Shown here: piece by piece, positions 52,001 to 63,884 of the stretch | Position numbering within the stretch: position 1 is the stretch's first letter | How the letters are laid out: every line of letters begins with the position of its first letter | Assembly (NCBI RefSeq): GCF_042242105.1 | Contig: NC_092026.1 | Location: 20,796,691-20,860,690, forward strand | DNA: 64,000 nt | From: Pempheris klunzingeri | Lineage: Eukaryota > Chordata > Actinopteri > Acropomatiformes > Pempheridae | Direction of reading: 5' to 3' | The notes under the pieces: generated by a model | Told to the model about the DNA's origin: nothing | What the model saw: the letters and a program-made list of their open reading frames with translations, nothing else | The model's database searches: none | Translations under genes and position numbers: made by a program

Positions 52001-55000
52001 CACGCTGATGAAGCCGTGGGGGTTGGAAGAGGACATAACTGCATAACTTGGCTGCTGCTATAAAGACTGAGCTCCCCGATGATTCCTGTATTTAGCATAC
52101 TGAGGCAGCGCTCTGTCATCTACACTCAGACACTTTTATTTTTGAATCTGACTCAGTCTAAAAACAGGTTTCCTTTTTTTGATGGTGTTTAAAAGAAGCA
52201 GACGTCGCTGGGGTTTTCCTTCACATTAGGGCCTCTGTTATTATTTTCAATGTGATGTTTGCTCGTGGGGATTCTTGATTTCTTGAATTCTTATTTTTGA
52301 ATTTTTCAGTTGTTGGTTCTCTCTTAATTAAAGAGAGTTTGGTTTAGACCTTTTCTTTTATAGACAGTGTCTTGAGATAAAGACACTCTATAAATTCTCC
52401 ATAACATTGCGATCGATCCTTTTGCGTGTAGGAGACACATACCTACCATTATTTGTTTTCTGTATTTCTATTCTAAAATAGAAATTCAGGCTCCGTTGGA
52501 ATTTCTTTTTGAATAATCTTTTCTATTGCTTTTTTTAACCTCCTCCCAAAAAGGTTTTATCTTCCCGCTAAACACATTGAAATACTGTCCTCTTCAACTC
52601 AAGTGTATTATGTCAATACATCTGGGATATTGCTATTATAATGATTTAATTTAACTGGATTGATGCATGTTTGTGTTATCCATTTATGTGTGTGTGTACA
52701 GATCCTGTTCTGCACCCTCAACACCCACAAGATTGACATGGACAAGCTGCTGGGGGGCCAGATCGGCCTCGAGGATTTTATCTTCGCACACATTAAAGGG
52801 ATCAAGAAGGAGGTGGAAGTGTATAAATCTGAAGATGCTCTGGGCCTCACCATCACCGACAACGGAGCAGGATACGCTTTCATAAAGGTAAGAAGAAACT
52901 GAACATGTCACCCTGAATACGTCCTCATTTAACTTGTATTTCACCCCTTAAGTCGCAGTGCAGTCTTAAAGTTTAACTTGCTCATTCCAATATGAGAAAT
53001 TAAGTTGTATTAAGGGTAATAATTCAGTTTAAGCACATTTAAAAACAAAGTCTGCATGTCAGAAGTTACCAAGGCCCAAAGGTAAAGTCTTTAGTTTGTT
53101 AATGAAAAAGAAAAACAAAGAAAACAAGAAAACATAAAAATTACACCAAAAAATGTAACCTTAAAGATGAACTTCTCATTGATTAATCTTCTGTTGTTTA
53201 ATTAATCAAGTAATCATCTAATTCTTTCAGCTTTACCTTCATGTAACACTAATTATGTTGTGCAAGTAGAGTAGAAATAAAATGCAGGTTTAATAAGTGA
53301 AATATTAAAATCAATCATTGTTTCCTGCTTCAGGGGAACTTTGTGATCATATTTGATTCACAAGGATCTTAATGACCTTAAAGTCGATATCACGGCATGT
53401 AAAAACAGACGTTCATCACTGGATCGACCTAATTGCATGACTGCAGTATCAATAGTTTAACGTAACCTTACAAACTTGCTTTCTTAGTGGAAATCATAAC
53501 TCCGCCTGGTATGTCGCCTCTGATGTAGACGGGCCTAATGAGCTTATTTGGTCTCCGTCATCTTTCTCCACCATAACAAAGGGCTCACATGTGCCATCAT
53601 GTGATGCTGAAACAGCACTGCATCCAGACGACCTCGCTGTGGTTATGACACATTAAATCTCAGGGCAACGCTGTGACGCTGTTGTAAAACTATTAAAGAA
53701 GAGACGCTGCATCTCATCTGGACTGTTTTACACCTTTGTTCACTAATTTATGGAGCTAAGTGTAGATCAGGAATCATTTACTAGGTCTGCCTGTAGTTTA
53801 AGCTGAAAAAAAACAAAGCATTCCTTATAAAATATTGTATCTACTTGTGGAGAAAAACACCAGGAAGTGTAGACACTCCTAAGCTGGTACAGTGGATAAA
53901 TTTTGCATTACAAATGTTTGATTTCCTTTTTAATGCTCTGCACAGAAATAGTCTGTGTTGTTGTGTTATGGTTTATTTTTTATTTTGATATATTTATTGT
54001 CGTTTTCTCGTGTTACAACAGCACATCAAAGAAATATACAGTAACAATACACCAGTTTAAGACCAGAAATACACACATTAAACATACAGTCAACTTGCTC
54101 CAGTATCATAGAGAATACAGATAATCTTTCTGCTTGTCTTTAGCAATGGAAGTTAGCCGACAGCTCCCCCATTCACGTCCACGTGCTTCCAACATAGAGC
54201 GTTGAAGTACACAAAGTTTGGCATTTTGAGGGATTTTGGTACTAAACATCTCTGACAAATATTTTATAGCATTCTTCTAGAAGTTTTGGATCTTTCTCAT
54301 TCAAACATTTAGTACAAACATCTGGAACATTGGCAGACATGATGAAGTTTGACAGGAGTTGGTTACATTCTCATTAACCACTTATATTAAAGTCATTTAA
54401 ACCGTGTAATATAAAGGTATTGATTTGATTTGTCCTCCAAACTTTTAACTACATTTGTCATTGACCTCTTCAATCCATTCTCCTCTGTCTCTGTGGCAGC
54501 GCATCAAAGAGGGCAGTGTTGTGGACGGGGTGAAGGTGATCTGCGTGGGCGACCACGTAGAGTGCATTAACGGACACAACATCGTCGGGACGCGGCACTA
54601 TGAGGTCGCCCGCATGCTCAAAGACCTGCCCAGAGACAAGTCCTTCACCCTCAAGCTGGTGGAGCCGATGAAGGCTTTTGGTGAGTGAGAAGCACGGCAC
54701 AGTGAGAGAGTGCAGGGGATGCACAGAAGCTGAAACATCAGCATCAGTAAGCTACATAACTGGCCCACATGGTAAAAGGACGACAGGTTCACCTTCAGGA
54801 TTCAGCCAATAGACGCATCCAAGAAGAATCCTGTGCTGCTGTGTTCAGGACACTCACTCATCACTTTGTGCATTCACAGGATGATTTATAGAATGATTAG
54901 AATGCTTTGAAAAACATTGAAATGTGTTTCTGTCTGCTTGAAAGGGGTCAAATTATGACTTGGTTGAATGTTGTGATGAGACGGCACTGCTTTCATTTTA

Positions 55001-56049
55001 GGTACACAGACACAGGACTTAAAGTTCTCAGGCATCATACCTGATTTCAGGCATAGAGCAGGTTTACATTCATTTAATGCTTACTTCAACTTTTCAGACC
55101 CACAGATACTTCTTGCTTGAATCCCTGCTGATAGCCTCTGCAAACAACAACTAACTTTATTTATGATGCTCATTTGTAGTTTTTCGTAGCTGAAAACGTC
55201 AAAATGACTGTGGTCTAATTTTCGGAGTAATGGGGCAGTTTTCAAAAAGCTTATAATAACTCTGATATAATAATAAACTGATATTGTTTGACAGAAATGC
55301 TTGAGCCCAGGTCGAAGGGTGCCAAACCTGCCAGTGACAACAAGATCGGCACAGGGAGGGGGACGCTAAGACTTCGCTCCAAGGGCCCGGCCACTGTAGA
55401 GGAGGAGGTAAGTCTCTTTAGGTGTGGCACTGTGTAATACTCACCGCACACTTTATTAGGTAGCAAGGGAACATAATCTAACAGCCTGTGTGGTCCTCTG
55501 CTGTTGTAGCCGATCTGCTTCAAGTTTCGTCGCGTTGTGCTTTCAGTGATGCTCCTCTGTGTTATTAACTGCTCGAACCAGTCTGGCAGAGAACCCTGAA
55601 CCCTGCAGAGACCTCTGGAGAAGATTATAGCAATGCAATGAAATCCAGTAAAACCGAGGAAGTGAATGACTGAAACTGAGTTGTTTGGGTTTTCTAGCCG
55701 ACAGAGTTTGAGGAGAAGGCAGTGAAGAAGGTGGATGACCTCCTGGAGAGCTACATGGGCATCAGAGACACTGAACTTGGTGAGTTTAAACCTACCTTTT
55801 ATCATAGTGAAGGTACATATATAATATGATATCCTCCCTCTCAGACAGTCAGGATGTGATCTTATTATTCTGAGTTATTCTGCTCCTCTCTCTCAAGCCG
55901 CCACGATGGTCGAGGTCGGCCGTGACAAGAAGAACCCGGACGAATTCGCCATGGCGTTGGACGAGACCCTCGGAGACTTTGCCTTTCCCGATGAGTTTGT
56001 CTTTGACGTCTGGGGCGCCATTGGAGACGCCAAGCAGGGAAGATTTTAA
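40022..56049 (+). CDS. gipc2: GIPC PDZ-domain adaptor, member 2
   Basis: Six exons rebuild 329 aa: 40022-40297, 52702-52887, 54500-54680, 55295-55407, 55698-55779, 55898-56049. Order: a low-complexity N-terminus ([15 protein letters not shown]), the GIPC GH1 region ([20 protein letters not shown]), a PDZ domain at about 131-212 whose carboxylate-binding loop is LGLTI in place of GLGF, and the GH2 region ending [19 protein letters not shown], which in GIPC proteins binds myosin VI. Role (family knowledge): a cytosolic adaptor that links receptor C-termini to myosin VI on endocytic vesicles. Human GIPC2 is 315 aa. The difference is mainly in the N-terminal linker. Intron 1 is 12.4 kb and carries most of the repeats in this part of the window. 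Confidence 0.95.
41044..41483 (-). pseudogene. Two overlapping unrecognised basic open frames in gipc2 intron 1
   Basis: Minus-strand frames 41483-41229 (84 aa) and 41253-41044 (69 aa) overlap by 25 nt in different frames. Their composition ([44 protein letters not shown]) looks more like a real basic, Ser/Pro-rich protein than random intron. I do not recognise a family. They could be a decayed retrocopy with one frameshift, a nested gene's exon, or chance. No function is claimed. Confidence 0.25.
43030..43300. mobile_element. AT-rich hAT-type MITE copy
   Basis: AGAGCTGCAAGGATTAGTTG at about 43040 and GCTAATGAAAGTATTTGTTGCAGCTGC near 43270-43295 are inverse-type ends of the 'GCTGCAACTAATCGATTAATCG' family. 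The middle (GTTGGTCGGACTAAATAAAC, GGACTCTGGGAAAATG) fits the body of that family. Confidence 0.6.
45408..45455. mobile_element. Short end fragment of the same MITE family
   Basis: GATTAATCAATTAGTTGCCAACTATTAAATTAA matches one end of the ATTAATCGATTA family (first 20: GATTAATCAATTAGTTGCCA). Only the end is present. Confidence 0.4.
45961..45986. repeat. (GT)n microsatellite
   Basis: About 12 GT units in gipc2 intron 1. Confidence 0.95.
47605..47795. mobile_element. AT-rich hAT-type MITE copy
   Basis: GCAACAATTACTTTTTTGAT opens the copy and AATCAATTAATCGACTAGTT with GTTTCAGCACTAG closes it. The body holds AAAATGTCAGAAAATCCTC and TTGTTTTGTCTGGGCAACAG, the diagnostic middle of this fish MITE. 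Confidence 0.65.
48090..48325. mobile_element. AT-rich hAT-type MITE copy
   Basis: AGAGCTGCAACTATCAATCA, then ATTAATCGATTAGTTGTCAAC and TTTTGATAATCAATTCATTGG form a clear family end. The inverse-side body (GGGTTTCGGACTTTTAACAG, GATCTGATTAATCAG) follows to about 48315. Confidence 0.65.
48930..49290. other. GC-rich island in gipc2 intron 1 with 19-base G tract
   Basis: The base composition shifts to GC-rich with many CpG, and the stretch holds a run of 19 consecutive G at 49266-49284. It could be an internal promoter or enhancer, but no exon can be defined. A (GT)n run follows at 49498-49520. Confidence 0.35.
50225..51220 (-). mobile_element. Tc1/mariner-like transposon relic
   Basis: Two same-direction copies of GTGTTCCAAATTATTAYGCA occur at about 50230 and 50727. 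On the minus strand, 51180-50871 encodes a helix-turn-helix N-terminus with one frameshift near 51120: [20 protein letters not shown], then [41 protein letters not shown] and [10 protein letters not shown]. This fits the DNA-binding part of a Tc1-group transposase. The catalytic domain is missing. The two-copy layout suggests a nested or rearranged insertion. Confidence 0.55.
51300..51660 (+). repeat. Unclassified retroelement-like repeat ('GGATTGAAACGTCG')
   Basis: ACCAGACAAAGATCCAAAGC followed by AGGATTGAAACGTCGTCC has the 'agacgaag..gaaacgtcg' form that recurs in fish retroelement ends, including Penelope-like ones. The stretch also holds TATAAATA near 51470. No coding frame survives. From 51660 to 52700 I recognise nothing. 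Confidence 0.3.
53178..53240. mobile_element. End fragment of the AT-rich MITE family
   Basis: TTGATTAATCTTCTGTTGTT, then AATTAATCAAGTAATCATC and CTTTCAGCTTTACC resemble a decayed family end in gipc2 intron 2. Confidence 0.35.
55447..55620. repeat. Fish interspersed repeat ('CACTTTATTAGGTA') in gipc2 intron 4
   Basis: CACTTTATTAGGTAGCAAGG, TAGCCGATCTGCTTCAAG and TTTCAGTGATGCTCCTCTG, then CTCGAACCAGTCTGGCAGAG follow, in order, the landmarks of a widespread vertebrate repeat that I recognise by pattern but cannot name with certainty. Confidence 0.5.
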
Positions 56050-57345
56050 GTTTGCCCCCGCCCCCCTCACATACACACACAGACACACACACACACTACC
56101 CTCCTTGTCCAGCTCACCTCTTAGTATCCTCAGAAGCAACATGGACAAACTCCCTGCAGCACAGACGGGGGCGGATGAAGTACTGTAAGCATCTCTCTGT
56201 TCAGTGTAGCTCAATGGAGAGTCTTAAAGCGACGACGTCAGTCAAGTGGGTTTACATAAGGAGTTTAAATTATCAGTGTGATCCCGTGAAGATATTCATG
56301 AAGTGTGGAATGCAGTTTCCAGCACTGGACCTGCCTCCTGCACACTGAAGAGGTGGTGATTCATTCCAGATGTTGTGTAAACCTTTTGTACACCCCGTTG
56401 GAGACACCATGGCTGTAGCTGCGCCTAAACGGCCCACGATGCTGTTCATCTGTCAGAACAGTGGTCTATCACACTGGTTATCAAACGATATGTGCACACC
56501 TTAAATTTTAAAACAATCACTCAGTTTTAATCACACTTTATAGCTGTGTTGTTTTTAATATACAGATGTACCACACAGCTTTTTATAGGCTTTTTTTTTA
56601 TATGTGAAAATGTTGCTGATTTTACAGCAGCAGCATTGTGTAATTAGTGTAATTATAGTGATTGCAGCAATATTTTTCTCTCGAGGTACCTTTTTATCTC
56701 CCTCCTATCTTTTAAAGGCTTTTAAATGACCTCACAGGTTTTTAACGAACGTTCACATCGCGAACGTTCGTTTACTTTGTGAGTTTTCCTGAAACTCCTC
56801 TCTGTGCACTCACACCTCACAGCTCGAGCCTTTTCGTCCATCGGTCAGAGACGGAGCAGCACAGAGAAAAGAGGGTTTTATCTTATCTAAAAAAAAACAG
56901 ATGCCTTTTAGCCAAGTTTGACAGCACATTCCACCAACATTCCTTATGTGTCCCCTCATGTTGTTATACTGTAGTCTGTTAGCACTGTTAACGTGTCATG
57001 AAATGAGGCTTCTTTAGAGATACACGCTCAACTTTTCCTGTAATTTATTTTATCATGACAAATCATATGCTGTAAGACGTTTTTACACTGAGACATGGCT
57101 CAATACGACAGGAAATTCCTTCCTATATGACGCATTTGAAATGTCTGAGATGGGATCTATTGCAATCCAGTAACTTAAATAAATGCACTCGCATTGTTAA
57201 CTGCACTATTTAAATCACTGTCAAACTGAATTTAAATAGTGACTTGATTTGCGTCATCTACTGATGTCAGCTGTCCGCAGCAGTTGCATATTGTTTGACA
57301 AACCATAAGGGATCACTATTGTTGGATAGACAATAAAATTTGATA
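56050..57345 (+). other. gipc2: gipc2 3'UTR with poly(A) signal
   Basis: From the TAA (56047-56049) to an AATAAA at 57332-57337. The palindromic CGAACGTTCG at about 56760-56769 stands out. Short frames within are not supported as genes. Confidence 0.6.
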
Positions 57346-57427
57346 TACTGTTATTACACCTGCGTCATGAATCCATCTGGCTCGCAGCGAAATGACGACA
57401 ACAAACAAACGACTCAGTACAACAAAC

Positions 57428-58200
57428 TTTATTTGCACACTTGGCTGTGTACTTGTATAAAATACATCAAGACACTTAACCAGTGTTTTCATCCCTCATT
57501 CAAAGAGTTTAACAAGGCCGGTAAAAAACGAAAAAGAACTGAGTAATGACACTTCACGAGCAGCTATTACAGTACGTATACATAAATTGGCAGGATTAAA
57601 TAATTAAGATTATTTTTTAAGACTGGATAGTAAAAATCAGAAGTACAGAGCCCATGTTGTAGTGCATGGTTAACAGTGTCACAGATATAATCAAACAGAC
57701 TGTAGAGGATCTTTGGAAGCACATCACTGAAGGTGTTAAAATATTAACCGTGTCTAATATGAAGAACTGTGTCATTAGTGTTGGGAGGAAATGTGACTCT
57801 ACTGGTTAAAGTGAATCTCCGAGTCATCTGTAGTGTATTTGTGAAATTTCTCAAAGCCAAAAAAGACAATTTCATGGTTGAAAACTTGGCATTTTTCCAT
57901 GTGAAGTTAATGAGTTAACTTGGCAAGCTTGAGTCGGTTTTATCCTCTACAGACAGTAAATACAGTACATGGCATTTAGGTAACAGTAGACACAAATATA
58001 CATGGTTTCAAACAAAGACAGTGATGGGAGAATAACCGTACAGGACAAAAAGAAGTACTGATTAATGGTTGTGTTGGTCTGGTCAGTGAGACGGACCACG
58101 CTGTGTGAATAGCGAGGGGGGGATGTCACGGAGCGCTCTGAGGCTCAGGCTCAGGTAGAGGAAGTGTAGCCCTTACAGCCTGACGCCCGTTTCCGCATCC
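57428..58200 (-). other. txndc12: txndc12 3'UTR with poly(A) signal
   Basis: The minus-strand stop at 58203-58201 is followed by about 0.77 kb to AATAAA (plus-strand TTTATT at 57428-57433). Confidence 0.6.
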
Positions 58201-61200
58201 TCACAGCTCATCTCCGGCGTGACGCTGCTTGAAGGCATCGCCCGTCAGCTTCTCCTGCGCTTCCTTCATCCCGGACACAACTGAGCAGGACGGAGAGAAC
58301 AAAGGCAGAGAGTACACGCCGTGATCATCGGCTCATTTAAAAAGGGAATTTACATATCCACTGAGCTACAGTGTGAGCTTTTGTTCGCCGCTTCATGTTG
58401 TAATGGAACATTTTTCATAGACAAATGATGATTTTCTGGACTGTCACCTTGTTCTGCATTGCTGTAGAAGTACTTGTAGTTTGGATTTCCATTCTTGTTG
58501 GTGATTTCAGGATGGACTTTGCCGCTGGGATCTGTGAGGTTAGAAGAATCAAGTAAAAATGTTTGGTTAGTTCAAATTAAAGTTAAAATCTAGTTAAAGA
58601 GTTAAAAATCAAAAAAGAGCTGCAACTAACCACCGTGTGCTTGACTGATTTATTATTTGGTCAATAAAAGGTCAGAACGTAGTGAAAAATACTCCTGACA
58701 ACACCCCAAAGCCCAAATTGATGTCTAAATGGTATTTATTATTATAGAAGGCTAATTAAACCAACAAATATTAGCAATTCAGGATCAACCAGTAAAATTG
58801 GGACAAAAAAAATTAATTTCTTCATTTTCTGACTTCTAGTAAGTAATTAATCAACGTTCCTTGTTGTATTTCACACCACAAACTGGTGATTTTTTTTGGC
58901 TATTTGGCTTTTCATTTGTGCCATCAATCTGCTATTTATTAGTGAAACAGTCAAACACCTGTGAGGATCTGGGGTGTGTCTGTTTCATTATTTTCTTCTT
59001 GTTTGCTTTAATGTGCAACATCTTGTCCTTTTCGGTATCCTGTTACCAAAAACACTGAAACCTAAATCCAGCCTCCCCTATCAGGGACTGCATGTTATCC
59101 AGGAAGACTGTGCAATCACAGACATGAAGGGTGACTCAACCCCCTCCGTACCCAGGAAAAGAATCCGAGGAATGTATCCACCATCAGGGCTCAAGGCTTC
59201 ATCCTTTGGCTCCTCGTCATCCTGTTCAAATAAGAAGAGCCGCATCATTTACAAGCCTGGTAACCACAACAGTGTATTAGAGCCATTGTAGGTTAAAATA
59301 AAAAAAATGTACAGAGCCGAAGGAGGTCATAACCTGAGCTAAAGCTCTGAAAGTTGTAAAGTTACACAACAAAAACTGGGATATAAAAAAAGGGTATAGT
59401 ACAGTATTTCCTTATTACTGAAACTGAATGGAAAGTATTATTTGATTAGGTCACCCAATGCTGACATAACAGACGGCAAGCGTCACAAAAACAATATTTT
59501 TTCTTGTAAATTTGACCCTAATCTCAAAGAATTAAGAGTTTTTTTGTCTACTTTTGTGGTATTACCACTAAACATCTCCTTACCTCCAGGTTGATCATAA
59601 CAAAGTTGTGTGCAAGTTCAGAGATTTCCTTTGACTCAGCAAATTTGGGCTTCAGTGCTGAAATAAAAGCAACAAAACACAATTAATCACTGTCTTGTGC
59701 TGCCATCAAATCTGAGAACAATCGTGTTTTCTTATTATCATCATCATAGTAGAGGACTGGGCCTGCTTCTTTGAAATGAAATGACTCATCTAAAAGGGCG
59801 CTTGTCCACTTTCCCAGCAGTCCCTGGATCCAAGTCATTGTCATTAACCAGCCTGAATAATCCCTTCCTGTTTGAATTGCTTGTCCTCATTACAGAAGAT
59901 GATTTGGCCGAGCCTGTAGACAGACTTACTACTGTTTATTCATCTGCATATGATATGGTTTGTTTGCTGTCTAAACAGAGGAATAGCTCAAATGCCTCCT
60001 TGTTTAAAGAAGATATAACATCAGATAAAACATAATCAGCTCAGACACTCAAGTCGCCTTGAATTTAAGTTTTTTTTCCCCCCCAGGAACTATTATCATT
60101 GAACTTATTCAGCAAAAGCACAAGTTAAGCCTTTGAATATAAAACTGAGCCTGATTTATGCAAAAACTACACTCCCCTGTAGCTCAGCTAAAAGATTGAG
60201 AGACTGTTGGATGTCTTGCCCCTGATTGGTTGCACAGTCCAGGCAACAGGAACGGTCAGGTAAACACATTTTGACCTACCGCAGTAAGAAAAGCACAGGT
60301 GTCAATAATTACATTGACAATGGCTGAATTACATTTTGCTGCATCAGTTTGGGCTGCAGCTGGAGAGTCAAAGTTACATCCGATGTATGTTCCTGAACTT
60401 TTTTTCTCTTGACCTCAGTGGAAACCGCCATGAGGTGAAGGAGAGATGTGAGGGAGAATTCATAAGGCAACCGAAGTGCTAAGAGAGTCCGACTGCGCTG
60501 ACTTTAGGCTGCACAAATACACGACAGTGGATGCTACAGACGTGGGTAACTGTGGTCCAGAGTTTCCTCGGCTTAAGGAGATGAGGAAGGAGGCACTGAG
60601 GCACCTTTCCTTAGAGCAGTGTTACAATAAACCTGATAAATCACAACTTTGTTTTATGCAGCGTTATTGAAAACTAAAAATAAATGAGGCGAAATAAATG
60701 CATTTAGGCAAAGTTAACAGGTGCTCGTTTTTCCCCTCATCAGTAAACATATAAACATTTTATAAATATGTTTGAGTTTATAAATGAGACAAAAATCAGT
60801 GCAGGTAACGGGCGCTCCTCTGCACTGTGGAATGATATTTAGTGAAAACACCAAACAAGCTCCCTCATGTGGCTCAAACATGCGCTGCAGAGATGAATCT
60901 TCACTAAAAGACCTTGGAAGAGGTTCTGGAAATGTATTTTGTGACCCGAATAAAATCTCCTGCGACTCAATCTGAGAATGACTGACTTCGAGAATTCAAC
61001 TCATCATGGCTGCCACTTTTGGGTCATTTCACTCCTCATTAAATGTCCAAAGCAGAAACAGACCATTGGACTGCAGCCCTGGTGGTGTTCACGCTTGCTC
61101 ACTGTCATTGTTGATGTCATTTCAGCGCCTGTGCTTTTCCTACTTGGACAAATCAAAACGTATTTTGTGAAAAATGATGATGTTTTACTGTCCATTGTTT

Positions 61201-63748
61201 GTAGTTGGAAGTGTAGAAGTTTAAATTACAGCTCCTGTGTCCTTCTAACGACTTTATTGACACTCAATGGGAAAATTATTTGGCTGACGAAGTACTTTTA
61301 CATAAAAGTCACAACCGCAGTCTCACTAAGTTGGACCAAGGTGAGTCATTGTCAGACAAGGAAGATGTAACATTTCAATAATGTGAAATGTTCAATTATG
61401 TTAAAACAATGGCCTTTTTTTTGTCATTTAGACGTACATGTACATGTACAGCACATAAATGTAATCTAAATGGTTATATTCAGACCATTCATTCATGACA
61501 GTTCCATGTTAGGGCAGTACCCTCAGCTTTTCATAGTGAAAAAGGGAGAGAACATTGTTTTACCTTTGCAGGCTCCACACCAGCTCTTGTGGATGATGAG
61601 CATGATTGGCAGCCCGCTGTCAATACAAACACATTTTTTAAAAATGACTCAACGCCAAAACTGAACAGTTTTAGTAAACAGAAATACACTCAGCAATTTT
61701 CTTTGAAAAAACAACACAGGGTTCCTTCACCTTTTCTAAAGTCAAATTCAAGCACTTTTTCAGCATCTTACAGCTGTGATGAAATTAAAATCAATCATGC
61801 TCTCTGATTTATTCTATTTCTTTATCTAAAAAGCAAAAACTATTGAGCGAGAGCAATGTGTTGTATTAATGCAATTGGAGTTTCAAACACGTCGCATTAA
61901 AATTCAAGCTTTTTCAAGGATTTCCACGACCTGTGCGAACCCCAAAAACATTAAATAAAAGCTACCAACGACTTATGAGCCTGCTCCAGCCATTAATTCT
62001 GGCAGAAATGCAGTCGTGGAGCCTGTCGTTAAAGGCTGTTTTAGGCTTCAAAGTGTGGCTCAGCAGGGTCACAGGAAGTGTTTGTGAGATTTCAGCTCTT
62101 GGTGTGAACTCACCTGGCCTCCGCTTCCTTCTTTCCATCTTCCAGCGTCCTCCAGTGGATGTTCTCTCCAAATCCTGCGGGGGAAAAAAGATAATGAGCA
62201 CACCGGCCTTGTGTAACTGGTATTACATTCCTACAACAGGGTGGGTCTGCCCTATATACGGTGTCAATAGAAAGAGATGCAAGGAAACTGTGGCAAATAC
62301 AAATGCATGGTGGTAATTTAATATCGGCTCTGCTCTGTAATACCGACTAACCAGCCCGTTGGTTAGCAGTGGGACAATCACCAACTCAGCTATAGACTAG
62401 ATGGTAATAGTGAACTGTTGACGTATTGAGGCGAAGCAACATTGTCTTCAGGTCTTTTATGCTTTCAGGCAGTCAGCTGTTTTGTTGCTTTATCTGTTTG
62501 ACATTTGAAGGATGTTACATGTGTACACGTTAGCCTCTGTGTGTTAAACTACCGAGCCAGCAGCTGCACAGTGTGTGGTTCTTACTTTGGGCAAAAACTT
62601 CCTGGTATGATGTTTGACACACATTCATGAGAGGCGTATGTGCAAGCAATTACTTAAATACCTTTACTGAAAAGTTGGAACTTTAATATACAATATATCA
62701 CTAAAAGATGGAAGCTGTTATGTGTATTTTTTTTTAATTGGTTGGGGTCATTAAAATGAGAAAGTCTGCCACTAAATTGAAATTATGACTACATTTTACT
62801 TTAAGTATAAGTAAGTATATTCCTCTACCAATTACAAAGATATCAAAGTGCATCACAGATTATCTTACATTTGACTGTAAGTTCCATTATTTCTTTTGAT
62901 CCCTTTGCTATTGGTGCATTTAATTTAATTTATTTAACTACAGTGCTGTAAAACAGTGTGTATACCTCGGGAATACTGTGTAGCAAAATAACGATGAATT
63001 CTTGAGGCATTTTTCCATCTTTTGTACTTCAGGACTTGTTCAGTGTGAGTAATATTGGATTCACTTTTCATACTTTATCCTTTCCAGATCTCATTCAGCT
63101 TGCAATCAGCCAGAGCTGTGTGGCTTTCAGTCAACACAAACCTGCAAAAACATCTTTGCAACTCTTGGTTTTATCACAGTCACTCATTTCTACAACTGTG
63201 TTCCATTATGTTCATGTTTCCATGCTTGTAATTTGTAACACAAAAACACTTTTATGTGCAGTTTCTTTAATTATCTGTATATTATAGCAACGTGTGCCCT
63301 TTTTATCTTAACTATTTAAGTCTATAATCTTGAACTAAGTACATATTTGTTTCATTGTGAACACTAAACTTCATTGGCACAAGAAATGTGACTAAAGTTT
63401 TGTCACATTTTAATGCAACCTCAGTGGAAAAACCAAGTCAAGTAACCTGGAAAAACTGGAAATTCAGAATCAGTGCCTGGCTGCCAAAGCAAACCCTCAT
63501 TAACCAGCCAGGACACAGACTAAATGATCCAGGATGCTGATACAAAGACAGTTGGCTCTCCTCTCAGTGACCAGGCTCTGAAGCCACACACAGCTAACCT
63601 GCTCACACACGCTTCACTTTGCACATTAGCCCCAAAATATGAACTCACCTTTGCCGCTGGCTGCGTCCACGACTTCCTGGAAACACGTCAAAGACAAGAA
63701 AACCTGCAGAGCTGAAAATAAGGCGATGTTCGCTAAAGACGTCTGCAT
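58201..63748 (-). CDS. txndc12: Thioredoxin-domain protein 12 (ERp18/ERp19), ER-resident
   Basis: Seven minus-strand exons rebuild 173 aa: 63748-63649, 62174-62114, 61616-61564, 59657-59584, 59221-59152, 58531-58448, 58280-58201. Residues 1 to about 24 are a hydrophobic signal peptide ([20 protein letters not shown]). The mature domain holds [16 protein letters not shown], the active site WCGAC (CXXC with the Gly-Ala centre typical of TXNDC12), [36 protein letters not shown] and [14 protein letters not shown]. The C-terminus is GDEL, a variant ER-retrieval signal (human EDEL). Human TXNDC12 is 172 aa. Role: thiol-disulfide oxidoreductase of the ER lumen. It lies tail-to-tail with gipc2. Confidence 0.95.
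58617..58870. mobile_element. AT-rich hAT-type MITE copy in txndc12 intron
   Basis: AGCTGCAACTAACCACCG, then TTATTTGGTCAATAAAAGGT, AAGCCCAAATTGATGTCTAA and a tail with TAATTAATCAACG fit the same family as the copies in gipc2 intron 1. Decayed. Confidence 0.5.
61717..61943. mobile_element. Short hAT-like MITE in txndc12 intron 2
   Basis: It starts CAGGGTTCCTTCACC and ends CCTGTGCGAACCCC. The outer 8 bases are near-inverse (CAGGGTTC / GAACCCCA read back). The inner words AAATTCAAGCACTTTTTCAG and AAAATTCAAGCTTTTTCAAG near both ends are inverse-type subterminal repeats of a fish MITE family. Confidence 0.5.
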
Positions 63749-63884
63749 TTTGAATGGCCTTCTTTTCCTCTCACAACCACGGCTACAAGCTAATAGCACT
63801 GAGTGTTCCTGAACCACAGCCCCGGATGTTCAACCCCTGTGTTTCACAATAAAAGTCCAAAAAAGTTGTGAATGTTCCTTCCCT

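Noticed and set aside
54000-54360. Possible repeat in gipc2 intron 2 (ATTGTCGTTTTCTCGTG)
   Set aside because: It looks repeat-like but I could not tie it to a family or define ends.
55251-55805. 184-aa minus-strand open frame, the longest after dnajb4 exon 2
   Set aside because: It lies antisense over gipc2 exons 4 and 5 and a repeat; the plus strand encodes conserved GIPC2 sequence there, so the frame is a shadow.
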